Below the pieces are notes generated by a model that was not told the DNA's origin, did no database searches, and saw only the letters and a list, made by a program, of their open reading frames with translations. A program made the translations under genes and the position numbers. Source: Streptomyces xiamenensis (GTDB lineage: Bacteria; Actinomycetota; Actinomycetes; Streptomycetales; Streptomycetaceae). From it: a stretch of DNA of 64,000 nucleotides. Positions 26,716-35,571 of this stretch are shown piece after piece; position 1 is the stretch's first letter; the number at the start of each line of letters is the position of its first letter. The stretch covers positions 5,890,001 to 5,954,000 of the forward strand of contig NZ_CP009922.3 of the NCBI RefSeq assembly GCF_000993785.3. The letters run 5' to 3'.

Positions 26716-27612
26716 ATGTCCTCATCCACCGAGAACCACGACCAGCCCACCGTCACCGTCCTCGGCCTCGGGCCGATGGGCCGCGCGCTGGCCGGTGCCT
26801 TCCTGGAAGCCGGCCTGCGTGTCACGGTCTGGAACCGTACCGCGGGCCGTGACCGGGAACTGGTCGAACGGGGCGCCACCGCTGCCCGGACGGCCGAGGA
26901 AGCGGCCGCAGCCAGCGGCCTGACCGTGGTGTGCGTGGTGAACTACGACGCGGCCGACGCCATCCTGCGCCGTCCGGCGGTCACCGACACCCTCAAGGGC
27001 CGCACGGTGGTGAACCTGACCGCCGACACTCCCGGCCGGGCCCGGGACACCGCCACCTGGGCAGCCGACCACGGCATCAGCTACCTGGACGGCGCGATCA
27101 TGACACCGGCCACGACCATCGGAACACCGGACGCCGTCTTCCTCTACAGCGGCCCGGAGCATCTCCACCACGACTCCCGCCCGGTGCTGGACGCCCTGGG
27201 CGGCGCCCACACCCACCTCGGAACGGAGATCGGCCGGGCGGCGGCCTACGACATCGCGCTGCTCGACATCTTCTGGACGGCGATGGCCGGCTACGCCCAC
27301 GCCCTGGCCGTGGCACGGGCGGAGGGAATCACCGCGCAGGAACTGGCCCCGTTCGCCAAGGGCATCGCCGCGATCCTGCCACCGCTGTTCGAGCTGGACG
27401 TGGAGGACATCGACAACGGGAACTACACCGGGGACCTCAACCCGATCACCTCGACCGTGTCGACCATGGCTCACATCATCCACACCTCAGAGGAGCACGC
27501 CATCGACGCGAGCCTGATGCGCGCCGCCGAGGGACTGGCCCGCCGCGCCGTCGGACGGGGGCACGGCACCGACGGATTCCTGCGCGTCATCGAGATCATG
27601 AATCCTCGCTGA
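26716..27612 (+). CDS. NAD(P)-dependent imine reductase-like oxidoreductase
   Basis: A 298-residue protein of the 6-phosphogluconate/beta-hydroxyacid dehydrogenase superfamily. TVTVLGLGPMGRALAGAFL is the N-terminal Rossmann motif and VWNRT the ribose-phosphate site that favours NADPH. The C-terminal helical domain includes AAYDIALLDIFWTAMAGY, where imine reductases place their catalytic Asp or Tyr. Substrate unknown. ATG at 26716 with GGAGCTGAGG upstream. It is divergent from the HxlR regulator, likely an inducible detoxification or reduction pair. Confidence 0.85.
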   Translation: MSSSTENHDQPTVTVLGLGPMGRALAGAFLEAGLRVTVWNRTAGRDRELVERGATAARTAEEAAAASGLTVVCVVNYDAADAILRRPAVTDTLKGRTVVNLTADTPGRARDTATWAADHGISYLDGAIMTPATTIGTPDAVFLYSGPEHLHHDSRPVLDALGGAHTHLGTEIGRAAAYDIALLDIFWTAMAGYAHALAVARAEGITAQELAPFAKGIAAILPPLFELDVEDIDNGNYTGDLNPITSTVSTMAHIIHTSEEHAIDASLMRAAEGLARRAVGRGHGTDGFLRVIEIMNPR

Positions 27613-27797
27613 GCGAGCCGCCGGCGTGGCGGAGCCGGAGGCGGGCACCGCCGCCTCCGGCTCCTGGCCTGCGCGAACGCCGCTGCGGCCCGTGCGGAGG
27701 CGGAACGCGAAGCCGCTCGGCGCCGGGAGCGCCGGCACTGTCACCAGCCTCACCGCGATAAGCAGTGGGATAAGGACCCGGCCTGCGGCGCACGGTC

Positions 27798-28806
27798 GTG
27801 GAGCCCGACGGCCGGGACCTGGTCGCCACCAGCGGCGTCGCCGCGGTGGGCACCGGCCGTCCGGTGCCCGGCAACTGCTGTTTCCGGATGGCCGGCACCG
27901 GCAAGGCTCTGGTGGCCACCGTGGTTCTGCAACTGGTGGATGAGGGCGAACTGGCGCTCGATGACACGGTGGACCGCTGGCTGCCCGGCCTGGTGGACGG
28001 CAACGGCAACGACGGGAGCCGGATCACCGTCCGCCAACTCCTCCAGCACACCAGCGGCCTCCACGACGACATCCCCGGCTTCGCCACTCCACAGCAGTAC
28101 TACGTGCACCGGTACGACACCTACACCCCCCAGGAGATCGTCGCCCGGGCGACGCGGCACCGCCCGGACTTCGCAGCCGGCGACGGATGGGCATACTCCA
28201 ACACCGGCTACGTCCTTGCTCGACATGATCATCGAGGAAGTCACGGGCCGCCCCTGGCACCAAGAAGTCCAGGACCGGATCCTGCGGCCCCTGGCCATGG
28301 ACCACACCTACCTGCCGGGCAGCACCCCCACCCTCCGCAGTCCCCACGCCAACGCCTACGAGGTCTACCCCTCCCGTGAACGGATCGACGTCACCCGGGT
28401 GATCGTTCCCGACCCCGGCGGCAACGTCTCCACCACCTCCGACGTCAACCGCTTCTTCGGAGCCCTGCTCGGAGGCGAACTGCTGCCCCCGGAACGGCTG
28501 GCCGAGATGCGGGACACCGTCCCGGTCGACGAGGAGACACAGGTGTTCTGGCCGGACGGGCGCTATGGCCTCGGCCTGGTCAACCGGCCGCTGTCCTGCG
28601 GCGGAAGCTACTGGAGTCACGAAGGCGGCCAAAGCGGCTACATCACGCTGAACGGCGCCACCCACGACGGCAGCCGCAGCGTCACCGTTTCCATGTCCAC
28701 CGCCCTGGGCGACTCGCCCGACAACGCCCTTCGGCAGGAACAGGCCGCCAGCGATCTCGTCGACCACGCCCTGTGCGACACCCTCGTCGCCGGTCAGGAC
28801 ACGTAG
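27798..28806 (+). pseudogene. serine beta-lactamase-like hydrolase, frameshifted and lacking the nucleophile
   Basis: Two adjoining frames encode parts of one class C beta-lactamase/DD-peptidase-like hydrolase. The first (27798 to about 28217) has the LVDEGELALDD and HTSGLHDD regions and YSN (GWAYSNTGYVL). The second (about 28216-28806) continues LLDMIIEEVTGRPW to WSHEGGQSGY, the HxG motif. Removing one T from TT at 28216-28217 joins them. The SxxK motif reads GTGK after FRMA, so the catalytic Ser aligns with Gly. The N-terminus is short, with an in-frame stop at 27771. The gene looks dead by two or three lesions. Confidence 0.8.
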
Positions 28807-29023
28807 CGGCCCATCGCAGCACTGGGCAGGGCCGGTGGCGATCTGTGTCGTCGGCGTGCCGGGCTGCGGATCCGGCGGTTCACGATCCCGGGCCGGCTTT
28901 GTCGCGTCGGGGGAGATCGACTGGGACATCTGCATCGTCGTCCGGTGGAGCCTTTCCACAGATCCCGCAGCATCTGACAGTGCCGCGGGAGACTCCGCGC
29001 GGCTGAGTCTCCCGGTTCTGGTC

Positions 29024-30037
29024 CTACTGCATGATGGTCCGTGGCAGGTGGGAGGGGTCGCCGACACAGCTGTAGAACTGGAGCGTGTAACCGCGTCCGA
29101 TGTTCACCATGGTGGGCTCGTGTGCGGTCCGGTACAGAGGAGCACCGCTTTTCTTGGCGTCCTCGGTCGGGCGCCAGCTGCCGGTGCCCCCGTCCCATTC
29201 GCTGCTGTCGACTGTGAGCAGCGCTTCGACGGGACCGCTGCATTCGCCGCAGTGCAGTTCGTCAGCTTCCGCGGGGTCACGGAAGGTGAAGTGCGCCGGC
29301 CAGCCGCCCAGCTTCCAGCCGGGCGCGACGGACAGGTCGGACCAGTAGTCCGCGGACCGTGCCTTCGCCCATGCGGTCACTCGGCTGTCCTGTTCCTCGT
29401 TGAGGAGGTGGGTTGGGGGGAACTCCTGGACTTCTTCTGGGTGAAGCACACAAGGGGAGGGCACATGTTGGGTGTCTGTCACGTATGGGGGCTCGGGTGG
29501 TGCTGTCAGGATTTCCGTCACGTCGGATGACCGGCGCCAGCGCAGTTGCACGGCGTCGGAGCAGCCTTCGATGTCGTCGAACGGCGCCCACAGGATCTGA
29601 AGGAGGTCCGTCCGTTCGGGGAAGGAGAGCATCGGGACGTCCCGGGCGTAGAGCTGCGCGACGGGAATGAGCGGGAGGGGGCCTTCAGACATCAGCTCGG
29701 GCGGGTGTCCAGCGGTGATGCGGTCGTTGATCTCCTGTTCCTGTTTGGTGAGCAGGTTCTCGCGGGGGCCACGAGGTCGTGCCCAGGCGTCCGTGAGCAG
29801 GTCCCGCCGGGTACGTATGTCCGCGAGGGTGCTCAGCCGCCCACGAGGGCGGAATGCGGGCGTTCGCACAGGCCACGGCTCCTCGACCGGCCACAGCAGC
29901 GGCCCGCCCGCCGAACTGTCGTGCACGGTAGGGGCACCCGGGCGCGGATGCAGGCGTATGGCTGTCCTGGCCAAGCCCGCCATATCCGGAAGCTCCGCGG
30001 CCACGTTGAACGGGCGTGGCGGTGTCGTACGAGCCAT
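29024..30037 (-). CDS. hypothetical cytoplasmic protein, possibly DUF1963-like
   Basis: A 337-residue soluble protein. It begins MARTTPPRPFNVAAELPDM and contains GGPLLWPVEEPWPV, LLQILWAPFD, WKLGGWPAHFT and CGECSGPVEALL. The repeated Pro/Trp and LGGWP patterns recall YwqG/DUF1963 proteins, but I am not sure of the family. ATG at 30037 is preceded by AGGGGAAG; a longer frame extends upstream without coding character. No functional partner is evident. Confidence 0.65.
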   Translation of the reverse strand: MARTTPPRPFNVAAELPDMAGLARTAIRLHPRPGAPTVHDSSAGGPLLWPVEEPWPVRTPAFRPRGRLSTLADIRTRRDLLTDAWARPRGPRENLLTKQEQEINDRITAGHPPELMSEGPLPLIPVAQLYARDVPMLSFPERTDLLQILWAPFDDIEGCSDAVQLRWRRSSDVTEILTAPPEPPYVTDTQHVPSPCVLHPEEVQEFPPTHLLNEEQDSRVTAWAKARSADYWSDLSVAPGWKLGGWPAHFTFRDPAEADELHCGECSGPVEALLTVDSSEWDGGTGSWRPTEDAKKSGAPLYRTAHEPTMVNIGRGYTLQFYSCVGDPSHLPRTIMQ

Positions 30038-30123
30038 GTCTTCCCCTCTGCAAGATCGATGCCGCATCCAAACACGGGGCACTGACAAGTCGAACACTCC
30101 ACTGATCGGGGATCTCGGCTGCG

Positions 30124-30281
30124 ATGACGGATCGTTCGGACCGGACCCCTGTGGCAGCAGCAGCGAGCCCGCCGACGGAGAGCACACTCGCGGCCAGGCC
30201 GTGACCGCCGTAGCCTTCATCCGTCACTACGTTGCCGGTGCCGTCCTCACCATCACCGTGGTCCGCCTCGTCTACCTGTAG
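30124..30281 (+). CDS. two possible overlapping mini-ORFs
   Basis: A 26-codon frame (30124-30204, MTDRSDRTPV onward) ends in TGA overlapping the GTG of a second 26-codon frame (30201-30281) whose product, VTAVAFIRHYVAGAVLTITV plus six residues, is hydrophobic enough for one membrane segment. The GTGA overlap is the arrangement of translationally coupled genes. A 24-base palindrome follows 11 bases after the second stop. Ribosome binding sites are weak. They may be chance frames. Confidence 0.25.
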
Positions 30282-30292
30282 ACGCCCGAGAA

Positions 30293-30316
30293 GTCTGTTG
30301 TCCGCGGACAACAGAC
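30293..30316. repeat. 24-bp perfect palindrome
   Basis: Half-site GTCTGTTGTCCG is mirrored exactly with no spacer. The core TTGTCCGCGGACAA is typical of dimeric regulator operators. It lies 256 bases upstream of the minus-strand gene starting at 30037 and 12 bases after a possible mini-ORF. It could be an operator or a hairpin terminator. No cognate regulator is recognised next to it. Confidence 0.6.
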
Positions 30317-30388
30317 CACCCATGCGCCACGCGGGCGCTGCGGCTGACTGGCCCCACATCAGCTGCTCAGCGGCCGTGCGCGGTGAGA

Positions 30389-30727
30389 TCACATCCGTTG
30401 CTCCCACCCGCCAGGGGTAGTGGGAGCAACGCCGTAAGTCGCCTCCAGGACACGGGCGTCCACTTCGTTGTTGACCACCGCCGCGACATCACGGCGAGTC
30501 CGGCGAGAGAGGGACTGGAGCACCCGCTCCAGTCCCTCTCGGCCCTCGGGCGGGTCGTAGTCACAGCACGGACACCCGTAATAGCCGTCGTAGTAGGGTC
30601 CGGAAGCAAGGCCATGCCGGCGTCGACGGCTCATCTCGGCGGCCTGCTGCCTCCACCAGGCGAGATCACATGCCACCTCCCCCGGCCTGCCACGCGACCG
30701 CCGCGGAACCGCTGGCACCTTCTCCAT
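30389..30727 (-). CDS. hypothetical protein with CPCC motif
   Basis: A 112-residue protein, or about 80 residues if Met32 is used. The core MSRRRRHGLASGPYYDGYYG followed by CPCCDYD suggests a small metal- or disulfide-binding knuckle. The C-terminal part (LERVLQSLSRRTRRDVAAVV) is helical. I do not recognise the family. The start is uncertain because neither Met has a strong Shine-Dalgarno. Confidence 0.5.
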   Translation of the reverse strand: MEKVPAVPRRSRGRPGEVACDLAWWRQQAAEMSRRRRHGLASGPYYDGYYGCPCCDYDPPEGREGLERVLQSLSRRTRRDVAAVVNNEVDARVLEATYGVAPTTPGGWEQRM

Positions 30728-31431
30728 CGAGGTCGACTACGACCTCACCGTGACAGCACCAGCCGACAGCTGACCTCCAGCAGGGGAGAGAAGTCCAGCA
30801 CGCGTCGAGTCCAGGTGTGCCGGTATGACCTTTCATGCACCCAGGTGATTCCAGGAACAAGACCGACCCCTGCGGAGCGGACCACTCTTGCCCGGCAGTG
30901 CCGCCTTCCCGCCGCGCGTTCCGGGTGCGGCCGGCTCCTGTTCCCCTGTGGCTGCATCCCGCTGTGCCACGCCGGCGTGATGTTGTTGCTGTGCCGTGTC
31001 TGGTTCCAGCTTCTCGTCTGTTGCCCCTGTCTGCGGGTCTTCGACGGGCCGCCTTGGCTGCCCAGGGTGGGTAGCCAAAGCCCTGGGACTGGTACGTTTC
31101 CGCCCGGCACGTCTTCTGCTGGCATCCTCTCCAGGCGGGAGTGGACCCCTGCGCGCCTGGACACCCGGCCGCCGCGCCCGGGGCCGCTGCCTCTCGTTCT
31201 GGCTGGTCCCGCCGTGCCGTGTACTGTCACCTGGTCGTGTCCCGCTCGGCTGTCGGGTGCCAGCGCGGCCGTCAACTCTCGCCCCGCTTCCCCCGCCCCG
31301 TCCCGGTGGGCCCGGCCGTCCAGCCGCGCTGCGCCACTGCCGCCGTCTGGTCTCGCGGCAGCCCCGAAGCCGGCCTTGTGTGCGCCTTGGTGTTGGCCGC
31401 CTTCCGGCTGGAAAGCGGCAAGCGGACCGCC
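30728..31431. other. long region without a recognisable gene
   Basis: This stretch of about 700 bases has open frames on both strands, but none has a convincing start or protein-like content. It is pyrimidine-rich on the plus strand (about 31140-31330). I see nothing I can support in it. Confidence 0.35.
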
Positions 31432-32001
31432 TCAGAGCGGCATGGCGAAACGGCGGCAGACGTGGACGCGCGTGAACTGTCCTCGTAGCTGTTCTTCCTC
31501 CGCGAGCTGAGCGTGTGCGAACACCATGAGAGGTCGCAGACCGGGCCGCGCCTCGATGATGGCTCGGCCGGGCTCCGAAGAGTCACGGTCGTGGTGGGCG
31601 TATACGTGCAGGTAGTGATCGCTCTCGGTGAAGCCCATCGCTCGATACCAGCTCAAGGTGTCCGGGTCGTCCCGGCTCCAGGCGTCCAGGGTTGTCGCGC
31701 CGAGCGTGCGGGCCCGGTTGCGGGTCCGTTCCAGCAGTTCGCGGGCCAGGCCGCGGCGCTGGTGGTCCGGGTGAACGGCGGCTGTGTCGATCGTCGCCAC
31801 GTCGCCCTCGATGCTGCTGTCCATGATTCCGACGACGCTGCCGGCTGCGTCGGCGGCTACCAGGTCCAGGCCGGGGGCCGCGGTGGTGGGCTTGGCGCGG
31901 GAGACGTCGTCGAAGTACGCGGTCCGGAGGAAGGCCAGTACCCGGCAGTGGAGCCAGGACGTCTCGTCAGCGGGGGTGAACGCGCGGATGCTGTAGCTCA
32001 A
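31432..32001 (-). CDS. GNAT family acetyltransferase
   Basis: A 189-residue N-acetyltransferase. The acetyl-CoA motif VHPDHQRRGLARELLERT lies near residue 80, and DTLSWYRAMGFTESD is the following conserved beta-strand region. The substrate is not predictable. The start is a TTG at 32001 (SYSIRAFTPAD follows), supported by GAGGACC eight bases upstream. The C-terminal 35 residues extend beyond the usual fold. Confidence 0.85.
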   Translation of the reverse strand: MSYSIRAFTPADETSWLHCRVLAFLRTAYFDDVSRAKPTTAAPGLDLVAADAAGSVVGIMDSSIEGDVATIDTAAVHPDHQRRGLARELLERTRNRARTLGATTLDAWSRDDPDTLSWYRAMGFTESDHYLHVYAHHDRDSSEPGRAIIEARPGLRPLMVFAHAQLAEEEQLRGQFTRVHVCRRFAMPL

Positions 32002-32668
32002 GGCTGTGGTCCTCTGCAGGCGTGGCGGTGTGTGGACGGCGGCTGCAGAGTTGAGACATCACAGCGCAGATCCTGACGGCCCCGCGCGCGTGCTGGCAAG
32101 CGATTTGGCGACTGGCCAGGCGGCTATAGACCCTTCTGAAACCACGATGGCGATCCGGGTGCCGCGGTCAGCGGCTGAGCCGGGCCATCACCTTGCGGTT
32201 CGCGGCGGCGATACGGCGCATCAGCGTCCCTTCGGTGAGCTTGGTGCGAGGCGTGACCGGTTGTGGCGGCACGGGCGTTTGTCCCGTTCTGAGCCCCCGC
32301 CGCGGTTCCCGGCCCCAAGGACGAAAGCGGCGGGGCACCGCGGCGGGCTGATGTCAGTTGCCGTCGCCTTCTTCGTCTTCCCACTCGGAACTCGCCAGGG
32401 CCGCGCAATCCAGCCGTTCGATGACGTTGCCGAGTCTTCCTGATGACCATGCTGGCCAGGCCCCTCACCTTCACGGCGGAGGGGAGAGCGACTACCGCGG
32501 ACAGGGAACTCCCAGCTACGTGTTGAGCGGGCGTGAGACGGCCGTCCGAGGCTGACGTACCGCAGTTCAGACCGATCACGGCTCCGCCGGGGCCCTCCAC
32601 CACGGGAGGGCCCCGGCTTCAGCCCGGACGTGTTCCACCCCCCCGGCGTCTCTCGTCCCGGTGCCACA
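32002..32668. other. intergenic region with decayed or very small minus-strand frames
   Basis: No confident gene is present in about 670 bases. On the minus strand, a frame from a GTG at 32338 to the stop at 32168 encodes about 56 basic residues ending IAAANRKVMARLSR. Directly upstream in the same frame, after a stop at 32354, the text NVIERLDCAALASSEWEDEE reads like protein but has no start codon. These may be remnants. A strong hairpin is annotated separately at 32586. Confidence 0.3.
32586..32617. terminator. 13-bp perfect hairpin
   Basis: GCCGGGGCCCTCC at 32586-32598 pairs perfectly with GGAGGGCCCCGGC at 32605-32617 around a six-base loop. It lies 52 bases beyond the stop codon of the minus-strand lipoprotein gene and is a likely factor-independent terminator of the Streptomyces type, although the T-tract is short or absent. 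Confidence 0.65.
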
Positions 32669-33211
32669 TCACAGATCACTCAGCGGTGCATGGAGAAGAG
32701 CGCGATCTCCCAGAGGCTCAGAGAGTTCGATGGAACCCAGAACCGGAAACTGCTCAACCGCCGCGCACATCTGGTCAGGGGATTGCATATACCTGCTGAG
32801 AGGCGCTATCTCCACGGTGTCTGGCTGTTCGTCTACCAAGATGCCCACAGGCTCGTACCTACAGGAGAATCCTTCCTCGTACCAGATGACAATCTTGCGA
32901 CCATCATCTCGAAGGTCCGCGAACCACCATTCCAGGACTGCTGCGCCTGCCCGGCTATCGGGCTCAGCACGTGTTGCCGATGGCACCTGTGGAGGCAGTG
33001 ACGCCTGCACCGCGCGCGGAGGTGTGGTGGGGACGAGGGCGTCCGGCGAAGGCGTGCCCGTAGGGGCCGGAAGGTCTCTTGCGTTGCGCTCCACGTCCCT
33101 TGCCTCATCCCCACCAGCACATGAAATCAACATGGCGGGCAGGACCAACGCGATCAACAGGGCTGACCATCGAGGAGGGGAAGGAGTCCCGGAACCGGTT
33201 GCGCCGCCCAC
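32669..33211 (-). CDS. secreted lipoprotein of unknown function
   Basis: A 180-residue predicted lipoprotein. A type II signal peptide (WSALLIALVLPAMLISC) ends in lipobox LISC with Cys at about residue 31. A Pro/Thr-rich linker follows, then a compact domain with WWFADLRDDGRKIVIWYEEG and two further Cys (FSCRYE, QMCAAV) that may form a disulfide. No family recognised. GTG start at 33211 with GAGGTG upstream. Confidence 0.7.
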   Translation of the reverse strand: MGGATGSGTPSPPRWSALLIALVLPAMLISCAGGDEARDVERNARDLPAPTGTPSPDALVPTTPPRAVQASLPPQVPSATRAEPDSRAGAAVLEWWFADLRDDGRKIVIWYEEGFSCRYEPVGILVDEQPDTVEIAPLSRYMQSPDQMCAAVEQFPVLGSIELSEPLGDRALLHAPLSDL

Positions 33212-33697
33212 GATTTCACCTCATTGCATGACCAGCAAGGATGTAGTGGTGACTATCAGTCAAGCCGCCAGGTCCGTGAAGTGCGTTCGCCCTGCACAGG
33301 AACGGTTCGCTGAGGTCGTTACGCCCGTGCAGGGAACCTCAGTATTCAGGTCGATGGCAGTGACGATACCGGCCGCCTCGACTCTTCTGTTGGCGCGTAC
33401 CGGAAGGCTGGGCCGCCCCGACGAAGCGCCCCAGGTCTGGATGTGAAGGCCGATAACTGACTGGTAGAGGTTGGAGGCCGGCAAGAATGGTCTGATCCGG
33501 GCCAGGGCCCCCGAGGCTGTCACCTCCCCCGACGTTGCTGCGCTCCGTCCGGCTCCGTCCGCCCGGGCGTCGGTAGCCGCCGCGGCCCCGCCGCCGAAGC
33601 CGCCACCGGCCCCCCCGGGCCACTGCCAGCATGGTGGGATCAACCTCGGTGTGGCTTCATCGAGCTGTAGTGGCTCTGGCCCCGTTTCCGTGATCGG
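33212..33697. other. intergenic, no confident gene
   Basis: About 490 bases between the lipoprotein and HIT genes. A minus-strand frame (33260-33643) is Gly/Ala-rich at its N-terminus and starts with TTG without a proper ribosome binding site. Another frame on the same strand is equally open. I cannot support either as a gene. Confidence 0.3.
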
Positions 33698-34168
33698 TCA
33701 CTCAGAGAGTTCAGATGATGAGGTGAGTCGGGCATGAAGGGAGCGCGCGATGTCATCCACCAGGTCAGTCGCGACCCGTTGTTGTGCCGGACGCCTGAGC
33801 AATTCGAACACCCTCGGTCCGCGCAGTTCCTGAGACAGGTTTCCCATGCGTGGCATCACGTGGAAGTGCACATGCGCGAAGCCCTCCACCTCGGCGAACT
33901 GTGCGACGTACGTCTTGACGCAGCCCGTCACATCGTGGAGTGCTCGGGACACCCGCACCTGCCACGTGCCCAGCGTTGTCGCCTCGGCATCGGTGAGTTC
34001 ATGCACGGCTGTGACGTGGCGTCGGGGCAGCAGGACAAGCCAACCGGGAAGAGCGGTATCGAAAGCATGAGCCACCCGCCAATGTTGATCGAAAGCGATG
34101 CGCTCGCTGAGTGGTAACCCGTTCAGGCGGGCTTCCTGGCTGCACGTGTAGCACTCCGGTGTCGTCAT
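33698..34168 (-). CDS. HIT family hydrolase
   Basis: A 156-residue histidine-triad protein that would hydrolyse nucleotide phosphoramidates or dinucleoside polyphosphates. The triad HVHFHVMPR (HxHxHxxP) is intact near residue 105. N-terminal CYTC may bind zinc, as in some HIT proteins. PGWLVLLPRRHVTAVHEL is the preceding conserved segment. ATG at 34168 is chosen; a GTG at 34201 is also possible, and neither has a strong Shine-Dalgarno. Confidence 0.85.
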   Translation of the reverse strand: MTTPECYTCSQEARLNGLPLSERIAFDQHWRVAHAFDTALPGWLVLLPRRHVTAVHELTDAEATTLGTWQVRVSRALHDVTGCVKTYVAQFAEVEGFAHVHFHVMPRMGNLSQELRGPRVFELLRRPAQQRVATDLVDDIARSLHARLTSSSELSE

Positions 34169-34240
34169 GACCGGATCGTAGGCCGTGTACCTGTCGTTCA
34201 CCGGCCACTTGAACGGAACGGTGGACTCACCATGCGGAGC

Positions 34241-34475
34241 TCACACGAGGAGGACCCGCTTACGCAGGAGGGCGAATCCCGCGCGGCCGAACATCTGGCG
34301 TTCGAGCATCTTGATCCGGTTGACGTGTCCTTCGACAACGCCGGAACTCCAGCGGAGGGTGAGGCCGGCGATGACGGCTTCGTGTCTCTGTCGATGCCTG
34401 CGGCGAGGGTGTGCAGGCTGGGCAGGTCGTCCTGGCGGACATTGTCGAGCCACTGCGGGAGCACTCCTACCGTCA
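34241..34475 (-). pseudogene. ISL3-family transposase C-terminal remnant
   Basis: The segment GLTLRWSSGVVEGHVNRIKM followed by LERQMFGRAGFALLRKRVLL is the characteristic C-terminus of ISL3 transposases. The preceding text (WLDNVRQDDLPSLHTLAAG) is in another frame, so a frameshift separates them. The N-terminal bulk is missing. It is an inactive insertion-sequence scar directly upstream of the LysR gene. Confidence 0.8.
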
Positions 34476-34514
34476 CCGGCCCATTCCCCATCGGCGGGCG
34501 CTCACAATGGGGGC

Positions 34515-35456
34515 ATGTTGTCGCGATCCGTAGATCTTCATCTGCTGGTACAGCTGGACGCGCTGCTGGCCGAGCGGAGTGTGACGGGGGCGGCCCGCAG
34601 ACTGGGGCAGAGCCAGCCGACCTTATCGGGAGCCCTGGCCAAGTTGCGCCGGCACTTCGACGACCAGCTCCTGGTCCGGTCGGGGGGCGAACGCCAGCTG
34701 ACCCCACTGGGCGCGCAGCTGCGCCCCCTGACCGAGGCCGCCTTGGAAAGCGCGGAGCGGGTCCTCACCAGCACCGCCCGCTTCGATCCGGCCGTGTCCA
34801 CCCGGGAATTCACGGTGGTGACCTCGGACTACGGGGGCGCCACCGTCCTGCCATCACTGCTACGGGTGATCGGCGAGCGGAGCGGCGGGGTGCGGGTGCG
34901 TCAGATTCCCATCACCGTCAGCGGACTGGAGGAAGGGCTCCACACGCTGCGCTCGGTGGATGCGCTGCTGATGCCGCGTGGAGTGGTCCGAGGGCTGCCG
35001 CATCTCGACCTGTTCCACGACGAGTGGGTCTGCGTGGTGTCCGCCGGAAACCGCCACGTCGGTGAGGAGTTCACCCTTCACCATGCGCAGCAACTGCCCT
35101 GTGTGCTCCTGAGCAACGCGCCCCCCGGCGGCTCGCTGTCGGCGGCGACCACCTCTCCGGCCAATCAGCTGGAGATGCTCGGAGTGCACCTGCAGGTAGT
35201 GGCCTCCGTGAACAGCTTTCTGGTCATCCCACTGCTGCTCGCCGACAGCGACCGCTTCGCCCTGTTGCCACGGAGCCTGGTGCGGCTGGTGCACCCGGAC
35301 GCGGGACTGCGGGTCCTGCCGTGTCCTTTCGAGGCCGTCCCTCTGGTGGAAGCGGCTTGGTGGCACCCCGTGCACGAGAACGACGCCGGACACCGGTGGT
35401 TCCGTCAGTGTCTCGGGCGGGTGGCCGCGGAATTGCGGGGCAGCGAGACGTCCTGA
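34515..35456 (+). CDS. LysR family transcriptional regulator
   Basis: A 313-residue regulator. The N-terminal winged helix-turn-helix is HLLVQLDALLAERSVTGAAR followed by RLGQSQPTLSGALAKLRRHF. The C-terminal substrate-binding domain begins near residue 95 (FTVVTSDYGG). ATG at 34515 follows GGGGG closely; an open frame extends upstream through the transposase scar and is not coding. It precedes, on the same strand, a decarboxylase/dehydrogenase/amidohydrolase set that it probably controls. Confidence 0.9.
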   Translation: MLSRSVDLHLLVQLDALLAERSVTGAARRLGQSQPTLSGALAKLRRHFDDQLLVRSGGERQLTPLGAQLRPLTEAALESAERVLTSTARFDPAVSTREFTVVTSDYGGATVLPSLLRVIGERSGGVRVRQIPITVSGLEEGLHTLRSVDALLMPRGVVRGLPHLDLFHDEWVCVVSAGNRHVGEEFTLHHAQQLPCVLLSNAPPGGSLSAATTSPANQLEMLGVHLQVVASVNSFLVIPLLLADSDRFALLPRSLVRLVHPDAGLRVLPCPFEAVPLVEAAWWHPVHENDAGHRWFRQCLGRVAAELRGSETS

Positions 35457-35571
35457 ACATCGGCGACACCGATGCTCAGCACAAACATATTGTCACTGTT
35501 TCTGCCCCTGCCCGCTGCGAAGGTGGACGCACCGGCGCCCGCGAGAGGCGCCCCCCAACGAAGGGAACGCG

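Noticed and set aside
27798..28806. Programmed frameshift in the serine hydrolase
   Set aside because: There is no classical slippery heptamer or downstream structure obvious at 28216, and the catalytic Ser is already lost, so decay is simpler.
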